This document shows, in pieces, positions 24,823-31,134 of a DNA stretch of 64,000 nt. Position 1 is the stretch's first letter; each line of letters begins with the position of its first letter. The notes beneath the pieces are model-generated. The model was not told the origin of the DNA, did not search any database, and was given only the letters and a program-made list of their open reading frames with translations. Made by a program: the position numbers and the translations under genes. The DNA is from Streptomyces sp. ATexAB-D23 (GTDB taxonomy: Bacteria; Actinomycetota; Actinomycetes; Streptomycetales; Streptomycetaceae): positions 437 through 64,436 of the forward strand of contig NZ_KB892020.1 in the NCBI RefSeq assembly GCF_000373645.1, given 5' to 3'.

Positions 24823-24921
24823 TCTCCTTGGACGGAGCTCGGACCCGCGTGTCGGGTTCGAGCCCGTTGTTCGTTCACGCCCGAGGGTGAGGCCGCGGAA
24901 TGGCCGTGGGTCGGGAAGGGA

Positions 24922-25818
24922 TCATCGTCCGAAGCGCATGTCCCCGTCCTCGTCTTCATACGGGCTGAGGTAGTCCTCAGGGTTGTCGTCAAGGGGAACG
25001 TCGCCAGCCAGGTCTCCCAGGTGCCAGAGCATCTCGCCTTCCACCTCAAGATCGCAGGCAGAGCAGGCGAAGACATGGGTAACGAGGTAGGCGCCCTCTC
25101 TGCCCACCTCCACTTCGCCGGCCAACCAGCCCTGTGAGTCACACGCGGGGCACTGTTGGGGCACTTCTCGTGCCATGCCGACGGCTGGGTGACTGGTGAT
25201 TGTGGCGAGGACGACTTTTCGTTCGCTGTCGGACAGGTGCCCGAAGCGCTGCCAGAAGATCGATCGCGCATTGACAAGCATGGTCTCCACGTCGACGCGG
25301 GTTTGCTTGACCTGCTCTTCGATCAGCCTGTCGTGCAGAGCACGGTAGGGCCCCCAGTAGGTTTCGGGATCGATCTTCAGTTCTTCGAGAATGGGATCTG
25401 TCAGCCGCAGGCAGGTGGTGAAAACGGTTTGGACTTCGGCAAGATCGTGGATACCGCTGTGCGCGACGCCGTTGCGGGCATTCGCGACTGGCATGAAAGC
25501 TCGCTGATCGATCGGGATCTGCTTGCGCAAGATCTTGTGCACTCGGGCATGCGCTTCCATCAGGCCGATTGTCTTCGCCCGGCTTGCTGGGGCGGACGCG
25601 TGCGTGCCGTGGCCGGTGGCGTGGAGCAGCGAGTCGAAGTCCTTGGCCTCGACTATCAGCGCCGGGTGCAGGGACGCGAGGTAAGCCTTGAGGAGGTGCT
25701 CGGCGGCGATCCCTGCATGGTGAACCGCGAAGTCGTAGGAGTCGGCCCCCTGCGAGAACGCCGTGAGCGCCGCGTTCATCCACCTCTGTGAGGAGAGCTT
25801 GAGCTGTTCGGCGTGCAT
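24922..25818 (-). CDS. HEPN-type protein with C-terminal zinc ribbon (island cargo)
   Basis: ATG 25818, 298 aa. The N-terminal helical bundle (about 10-180) has FAVHHAGIAAEHLLKAYLASLHP and ARNGVAHSG, where R115 and H120 form the R-x4-H motif typical of HEPN ribonucleases. A four-cysteine ribbon follows (C223, C226, C252, C255; CPAC ... CSAC), then an acidic tail. HEPN proteins are frequent toxins and phage-defence effectors, which fits carriage on an island. RNase activity is inferred, not shown. Transcribed leftward like the recombinase module. Confidence 0.7.
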   Translation of the reverse strand: MHAEQLKLSSQRWMNAALTAFSQGADSYDFAVHHAGIAAEHLLKAYLASLHPALIVEAKDFDSLLHATGHGTHASAPASRAKTIGLMEAHARVHKILRKQIPIDQRAFMPVANARNGVAHSGIHDLAEVQTVFTTCLRLTDPILEELKIDPETYWGPYRALHDRLIEEQVKQTRVDVETMLVNARSIFWQRFGHLSDSERKVVLATITSHPAVGMAREVPQQCPACDSQGWLAGEVEVGREGAYLVTHVFACSACDLEVEGEMLWHLGDLAGDVPLDDNPEDYLSPYEDEDGDMRFGR

Positions 25819-25916
25819 GGAGTGGACTCTAGGCTTGCCGGGACAGTGGTACGACCTGCTTTAGGGCTCAACCCCGTGAGGGCGGTCAGTCCGGGATCTC
25901 TGCCGGCAGGGCGAAG

Positions 25917-26831
25917 CTAACTTGCTGAGACCGTTACGACTTGGTGGACGAACCCGATCGCCGACTCGACGCGAGTGCGGATTCCCGACAGTTCCGTGAT
26001 GGTGAAGCGCCCCGCGTGTCCATGCGTGCCGTCATTGAACGTCCGGAACAGCGACAGCAAGTTCTTGACGTCCTCGTTGACGAGGTTCGTGATGCCGTCG
26101 TCAGCCACGCCGTGTCGGCGGAGGAGGTAACTGATCTTGGCTTTGCGGGTCGGCGCACCCCTGTCGGTCACCTCGCAGGCCGGTTCCTCTTGCTTGACCT
26201 CTGCGTCAGGGGCCGAGCTGTCCAGCATGGTGATGATCACTTCGCGCGCACTGGTGCAGAAGTGCCGAGCGGCGTCCGGGTTGTGCGGACTCAGTGCATA
26301 GAGAGCCCCTGTCCACCGGTTGACGAGGTCTTGGCCGAAGGCCGCGAGTTCGGTGGCCATTGAGGGGGCTCGGAGCTCATCCTCGGTGGGGTCATCCTCG
26401 GGGGCCCCGTCGCCGTCGAGCGCGTTGACCAGGTACACACTGTTCGCTGTCTCGTCGCTGGCAAGGTCCAAGAACCGCTGGGCAGTTGGCGAAACAGCAC
26501 GCGATGCCAGGCTGGACTCGACCGTGCTGTACGTCTGAACGAGAGTGGCTGTCGAAGCCCGGTAAGTGCTGAAGGTTGTACTTGTGGGCCGAGCGTTGAG
26601 GCGCGCAATCTCCTGGTTGATGCGCCGTCGCTGGTTCTCGACCTGGCGGTTGTGAGCGCGCGCCTTCGAGTTGTAGCTGCGCACCTCGCGGTTGTAGTCG
26701 TTGACCGCCTTCTTCACCGCGGCGTTGTAGTTGCGCACCTGGCGGTTGTAGTTGTCGATGGCACGTTTTTGTTCACGCTGGGCCTTCTGCGCGGCAGCCC
26801 GGAACTGTGCGGGAGTCATTCTGCGGACCAT
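25917..26831 (-). CDS. Asn-rich coiled-coil protein with C-terminal helical domain, possible defence protein
   Basis: ATG 26831 (MVRRMTPAQFRAAAQ); the frame stays open far upstream across the opposite-frame gene and that extension is rejected. 304 aa. Residues 1-90 form a very basic coiled coil with repeated NYNRQVRNYN-type heptads (IDNYNRQV, VNDYNREV, SYNSKARAHNRQ). The C-terminal part, with NEDVKNLLSLFRTFNDGTHGHAGRF, resembles HEPN-like domains associated with bacterial immune genes. I cannot name a family. It lies between the HEPN gene and the recombinase module, probably in one leftward unit. Confidence 0.6.
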   Translation of the reverse strand: MVRRMTPAQFRAAAQKAQREQKRAIDNYNRQVRNYNAAVKKAVNDYNREVRSYNSKARAHNRQVENQRRRINQEIARLNARPTSTTFSTYRASTATLVQTYSTVESSLASRAVSPTAQRFLDLASDETANSVYLVNALDGDGAPEDDPTEDELRAPSMATELAAFGQDLVNRWTGALYALSPHNPDAARHFCTSAREVIITMLDSSAPDAEVKQEEPACEVTDRGAPTRKAKISYLLRRHGVADDGITNLVNEDVKNLLSLFRTFNDGTHGHAGRFTITELSGIRTRVESAIGFVHQVVTVSAS

Positions 26832-26968
26832 GTTGTCCAGTATGAGGGGTGGGACTGACAGCCGAACGGCGTTTAGGCGGTGGCGGCTTTGGAGCCAGCT
26901 CCCGGCAGTTGCACAACGCCTGCTGCCGGTGGCTGGGCGAGGATTCTCAGGTGCTCTCACCTCGGCTG

Positions 26969-29500
26969 TCAGTCCTTGCGGTGTGCCATGCGGGCAACCT
27001 CGGCTGCGTAACTCGGGCGAGTGTTTCCGGCTTCTTGGGACCAGAGTGTGGCGGTGTTGAGGTTGAGGCCGAGGAGTCGGCTGAGGACCACGGAGGGCAG
27101 CTGCCCGGCAAGGTCCATGAGCGCGGTGGCTCGACCGGCCCGGGTGGGAATCCCGAGTCGGCCGAGTCGGCCCGTGAGATGCATGGGACTGATCGGTCGC
27201 CCGGGGAGGCCGCCGGGGAAGAGCCAGGGATGGGTGTCGGTGTGACCGACGACCGCCATCCCTTTGCGGGTGACGACGAGTTCGCGAATCAGCGTGCTCA
27301 GGGGCTCCGGGATCTCGACAGGGCGTGTTCCCAGCATGAGATGGAGGCGTTCGCCGGTGTCGGTGACCTGTGCCGTTGTGAGGTTCGCGATGCGGGTACA
27401 GGGCTGACCGTAGAGCAGGACAAGGCAGCCGGCGACGCGGTCGATGGTCGCGAGTTCGGTGTCGTGCAGGAGACGGCGGCTCAGGCGCCATCGCTGATCG
27501 GGTTCTGGGAGTCTCGCCTGGCCCCGGGTGCTTCGGTGAGGGGGGATGGCGACGCCGTGGGCCTGGCCGCGGTCCACGTTCCAGACCAGGAAGTTGCGAG
27601 CGTCGAATTTCTCCCGGCCGCCTGAGGCGAGCCAGGCATCGATGTCGTGCTGGGTGCAAGCAGACAGGGTTGTGCCGCGGCCGTGGAGCCAGTCGAGCAG
27701 ACGGATAGCCGCCCGGACGTTGCCCTGGGCGGTGACCATCTGGCCGTGGGTGAGCGGGCGCCGGGCGGACCGCTGCCGCAGTCGGCGTAGGAGGAACCAG
27801 ACCGCAAAACTTTGCAGGTCACGCCGTTCATCAGAGTCTTCGACCTGTTGAAGGGTCGGCTCAAGCCATCGCTCGAACCGGGCGAGGAACTCGTCTCGCT
27901 CGGGAAGCGCCGCGTTGGCGACCAGGATGGCGCGGAGGTAGCGCACCGCCTTCGAGTCGGTCACGTTGTCCAGCGTCTCGTGGGTGACCGGACCCGACCC
28001 CGTAGCGAGGATGGACAGCAGATGACGAGGCCCGGAACGTGACAGCCAGAGCAGGACGGAGGAGGGCTCACTGTTGGCGACGGCGGTGACGATGGGCTCC
28101 AGTTGCAGGCGCATGGTCCCGTCAGGGCCCGCCAGCAGGCTGCGAAGCTGTCGCGGTGCGGCGCATCGGGCGCAGAGTCCGAAGTGGTGGAGCCGTTCGA
28201 CGACGCCGCACTCGACGCAGGCGGAGAACGACACGGGATCGTTCGGATAGCAGCTCTTGCAGAGGGGACCGCTGTGGGTGCGTCCATGGACTCGGCGGAC
28301 TCTGCCGCAGTTCGAGCACGGTTCTGTGCGCCGAGAGCAGGACTCGCAGAGCGGGTTTCCATCGTCGGTGCGGGCCCAGACGGGGCGGGTAGTGCCGCAG
28401 TTGGCGCAGGGCTCCGGGTTGAGGCGGGCTGTGCAGCTGGGGCAGCGTGGTGAATCGGTGTTGGCGTGATGGCAGGGCTTGTGGATACCGCAGACGGAAC
28501 ACGTCGCCAGGGGCGGCCGCCAGCAGCGTTTGCAGAGAGCGGCACCGTCTTCGGTGCGGTGAGCGGCGATAGCGAGCCGCCCGCACTCAGCACAGGTTTC
28601 GTGGTTGACCGGATCACGGCGGAGGCAGGTTGTGCAGAGAGGTTCTCCTTGGGGCGTGCGGGCGGCGACGGGCATTGGTCGGTGACAGCCTGAGCACGGC
28701 TGAAGCCGTGTCTGGTCGTAGCAACGGCGGCAACAACGAGCGCCGTCCCGGCGGAACCTCAGCGCAACTGAACGGTGGCAGAACGGGCAGGCTGGCAAGA
28801 CGACGCTGCGGGCGCCATGAGCGATCAGCTCCTCGATGAGCGCCACCACCCGGGTTGATCCGTAGGCTCCCAGCCCGGACAACAGCTCAGGACGACGGGA
28901 AAGTTCCTCGGCGACCTTGCGGCGCTGGAAAGGCAAAGGCAGGGCCAACTCAACGACGTATTTGATGAGTTGACTGTCGAGGCCCGTGTCCATCTCCTCA
29001 AGGACGGCGCAGATCACTTCAACGTCGCCTGTCTCCTTGGGCCGGTGCCGGTGGCAGCGGGGACGCCCCTCCCGGTCCTGCCCGGAAACCTGCCGAGTCT
29101 GGCCGCAGACAGCGCAGGGGCGACGCTTTACTCCGCTGAGCAGGTTGCCGCAGTGGGAGCAGAGCCGCCTGTCCCCGTCTGTGCGAAGCAGCGGCTTGGT
29201 CTTGCCGCAATCGGCGCATCGCGGCAGGACGAGACGGGAGGCGCCGTGCGCCAGCAGAGTGCGTACCAGCAGTTCGACGAGGCGAGGTCCCTCCGGGCGC
29301 CCGGAGGCCAGCAGGTCAGGGGTGGATTCCAGGGCCTGGGCCAGCCGCCGGAGTTTGGTCCGGGTGTCGGCGACCTGGTCGACGTCCTGCGTGAGAACTT
29401 CGAGTGGAAGGGCGGGTTCGGCGGTAACGAGGGCTTCGAGGATCACGGCCCGCGGGTCTGTCAGGAACCGCGGGGCATCGTCGCTGGTGCTGGATATCAC
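26969..29500 (-). CDS. Large multi-zinc-ribbon protein with recombinase-like C-terminus (island module)
   Basis: GTG 29500, 843 aa, 9 bp after the HTH gene. A helical module (about 20-93) is followed by a CxxC ribbon, then a second similar helical module (about 160-235; compare ELLVRTLLAHGASRLVLPRC and LIEELIAHGARSVVLPAC). Nine CxxC-type ribbons span about C95 to C446, most with spacing C-x2-C-x(15-17)-C-x2-C. The last 300 residues resemble a tyrosine recombinase: an Arg in PCTRIANLT and a second-box-like RAGRATALMDLAG. But the expected catalytic Tyr position reads ATLWSQ (W820), so the domain may be inactive or use another residue. Probably an accessory transposition protein. Confidence 0.75.
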   Translation of the reverse strand: MISSTSDDAPRFLTDPRAVILEALVTAEPALPLEVLTQDVDQVADTRTKLRRLAQALESTPDLLASGRPEGPRLVELLVRTLLAHGASRLVLPRCADCGKTKPLLRTDGDRRLCSHCGNLLSGVKRRPCAVCGQTRQVSGQDREGRPRCHRHRPKETGDVEVICAVLEEMDTGLDSQLIKYVVELALPLPFQRRKVAEELSRRPELLSGLGAYGSTRVVALIEELIAHGARSVVLPACPFCHRSVALRFRRDGARCCRRCYDQTRLQPCSGCHRPMPVAARTPQGEPLCTTCLRRDPVNHETCAECGRLAIAAHRTEDGAALCKRCWRPPLATCSVCGIHKPCHHANTDSPRCPSCTARLNPEPCANCGTTRPVWARTDDGNPLCESCSRRTEPCSNCGRVRRVHGRTHSGPLCKSCYPNDPVSFSACVECGVVERLHHFGLCARCAAPRQLRSLLAGPDGTMRLQLEPIVTAVANSEPSSVLLWLSRSGPRHLLSILATGSGPVTHETLDNVTDSKAVRYLRAILVANAALPERDEFLARFERWLEPTLQQVEDSDERRDLQSFAVWFLLRRLRQRSARRPLTHGQMVTAQGNVRAAIRLLDWLHGRGTTLSACTQHDIDAWLASGGREKFDARNFLVWNVDRGQAHGVAIPPHRSTRGQARLPEPDQRWRLSRRLLHDTELATIDRVAGCLVLLYGQPCTRIANLTTAQVTDTGERLHLMLGTRPVEIPEPLSTLIRELVVTRKGMAVVGHTDTHPWLFPGGLPGRPISPMHLTGRLGRLGIPTRAGRATALMDLAGQLPSVVLSRLLGLNLNTATLWSQEAGNTRPSYAAEVARMAHRKD

Positions 29501-29509
29501 GGTGGAAGA

Positions 29510-29851
29510 TCAGAGGATGCGGGCTCGCTTGGGACGGAACGTACCGACTCCGGGGTCCGGGGTCTCGGGGCCGGCGGCAGCGGTCTCGCCGGAAGCGGTC
29601 TTGCGCTGGCGGCCGGTGACGCGGATGGGCTCGATGAGTTCTTCCATCCGGCAGCCCAGGATGTCCAGCAAGGCCATCAGGGTCTTCATGCTAAGGCGTT
29701 CGGGCTTCTCGGTGACCAGCCGGAATACCTGGCTCGCTGAGAGGTTGATGTCCCGCTCGGCCAGCAGCGGGCGCAGGTCGGTGGTGGAGAACATGCCCCG
29801 GATGGCCATGAGCTCCCGCAGGTGCCACTGGTAGTCCAGCTTGGCGCTCAT
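29510..29851 (-). CDS. Small XRE-like helix-turn-helix protein (island module)
   Basis: ATG 29851 overlaps the integrase stop (ATGA); 113 aa. A Cro/C1-type HTH covers about residues 20-75: FSTTDLRPLLAERDINLSASQVFRLVTEKPERLSMKTLMALLDILG. The C-terminal tail is Arg/Ala-rich. Being second in the operon, it may regulate recombinase expression or act as a directionality factor, as do small partners in multi-gene transposons. The choice between these is inference. Confidence 0.8.
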   Translation of the reverse strand: MSAKLDYQWHLRELMAIRGMFSTTDLRPLLAERDINLSASQVFRLVTEKPERLSMKTLMALLDILGCRMEELIEPIRVTGRQRKTASGETAAAGPETPDPGVGTFRPKRARIL

Positions 29852-31023
29852 ATCGTCTCCAGTTCGTCGGCGGTGAAGGCCCGGTCGAGGGCGTTACGCA
29901 TCATCGTGTTCATGAAGTCCGTGCTGACCCCGGTGTAGATGGCGGTCGTCGACGCGAATCGGTGGCCGACCTGTTCCTGTACGAACTTCGGGTCGACGCC
30001 GTCCTCGATCTGGTGCGTGACGTGGCTGTGCCGCAGGCAGTGGGGGACGAGGGCCTTATCGAAGCCGAGGGCATCACGGTAGGCGGCGAACCGCGTCTCG
30101 ATCTCCCGGGGTTGCAGGCGGCTGCCCCGCTCGGTCAGCCAGACGGCTTTGCGGTCAGCGTGATCCCGAAACCTCGGACGGATGTTGACGAGGTAGTCCT
30201 CCAGGGACTCGACTGCCCAGGGCATCACGCTGGCCACCATTCGGCGACGTGGCCCAGACCCCTTGGACGCCTTGCCGTAACGGACGTTGATCATTCCGAA
30301 CTTGCCGAGCTCGGGAGCCTTGGCGTTGCGAAAGAAGTCGGTGAGATCGAGGCGGGACACCTCACGGGCTCGCAGACCCCAGCCGTAGATCGTCTTGAAG
30401 ACGGTGGCATCCCGGTATGCCGTGAGGGCACCCTTGCGGCCGAGACGGATCGCCTCTTCGACCCGGGCATCGGCGTAGTCGAACAGGGCCTGGCACTCTT
30501 CCCGGGTCAGCGGTCGGCGTTCGGCATCGCCCTCGTAGTCCTCCAAGTGGACCGCAGTGTTCCACTCGTGGCAGATCTGGATCGGATGCGTTCCGAAGCG
30601 CTTCACGCACTCCTCAGCCCACTTGTAGTGGGGCGAGGTGATGAAGTCGCAGAACAGGCGGATCGCACCTTGGTAGGAACGGATCGTTGACTTCGCCCGC
30701 CCCTGTTCGGCGATGAGCGAGAACGACCACTCGTCCATGTGGGCGGCGGTCCAGTTCCACGGATACTCCCCGCTGAACTCGATGAATCGCCGGACGAGGC
30801 GCTGGCGGTCGTCGATCGTGTCGGGCTCCAGACGGCGCCCGCGCTGCTGCTTCTCCCACCCGTGGAGCATCCCGTCCAGCACGGCGTCCTCGGGGTGCAG
30901 CAAGAACACCCCGTCAACCAGCTCCAGCCGAGCCGAACCTGGCGACTCGTCGTCGCGTGGGACCACATCAACCCCCATGCATCGGAAGGTCGAATCATGC
31001 ATCACATGAATGATCGCTGTCAT
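29848..31023 (-). CDS. Tyrosine recombinase/integrase (island module)
   Basis: The start is uncertain: 31023 is taken here, with in-frame alternatives at 31002 and 30978 and an open frame back to 31116. About 390 aa. An N-terminal SAM-like DNA-binding domain (RRFIEFSGEYPWNWTAAHMDEW) precedes a catalytic domain with box I GLRAREVSRLDL, box II HCLRHSHVTH, then QVGHRFASTTAIYTG with the nucleophilic Tyr. All expected residues are present, so it looks active. It lies at the right end of the island transcribing inward, and its stop overlaps the HTH gene. Confidence 0.9.
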   Translation of the reverse strand: MTAIIHVMHDSTFRCMGVDVVPRDDESPGSARLELVDGVFLLHPEDAVLDGMLHGWEKQQRGRRLEPDTIDDRQRLVRRFIEFSGEYPWNWTAAHMDEWSFSLIAEQGRAKSTIRSYQGAIRLFCDFITSPHYKWAEECVKRFGTHPIQICHEWNTAVHLEDYEGDAERRPLTREECQALFDYADARVEEAIRLGRKGALTAYRDATVFKTIYGWGLRAREVSRLDLTDFFRNAKAPELGKFGMINVRYGKASKGSGPRRRMVASVMPWAVESLEDYLVNIRPRFRDHADRKAVWLTERGSRLQPREIETRFAAYRDALGFDKALVPHCLRHSHVTHQIEDGVDPKFVQEQVGHRFASTTAIYTGVSTDFMNTMMRNALDRAFTADELETI

Positions 31024-31101
31024 CCTGCCTGGTTGAAGCCCGCATCGGGCGTCGCAACAGGCTGCTACTGTGACCGGCAGGTCAGGGGCGAATCGCCCAG
31101 C

Positions 31102-31134
31102 ATGGGATGCATCCAATGCAATTCCCCGGGGTTC
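31102..31134 (-). repeat. Right terminal sequence of the island
   Basis: The last 33 bp contain the palindrome CCCCGGGG (31125-31131 region) next to CAATGCAATT. Read inward, GAACCCCGGGGAATTG pairs imperfectly with the left end. It now also supplies the start codon and first 11 codons of the shortened pnkp. Confidence 0.6.

Larger units (their letters stand above)
21213..31134. mobile_element. 9.9-kb integrative island inserted in pnkp
   Basis: The island lies exactly between pnkp codon 91 (GAT, ends 21212) and the next expected codon (CTC, 31135). Removing 9,922 bp restores VLPVTD-LSLVVLIG in frame. Left end ACTGGTAACCCGGGCTA and the inward-read right end GAACCCCGGGGAATTG are imperfect inverted repeats. 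Leftward genes at the right end encode a tyrosine recombinase, an HTH protein and a large ribbon/recombinase-like protein. This arrangement recalls Tn554-type elements, which also use several recombinase genes and insert site-specifically in a repair gene. No tRNA lies at either end. Cargo includes HEPN-type and TPR proteins and an IS630-family copy. Confidence 0.85.

Noticed and set aside
24384..25277. Reverse-strand 297-codon frame overlapping the HEPN gene
   Set aside because: Out of frame with the HEPN protein, which has the better motif content and start.
26832..27659. Upstream extension of the coiled-coil protein frame
   Set aside because: It lies antisense to the large ribbon protein and is Arg/Pro/His-rich noise; real coding starts at 26831.
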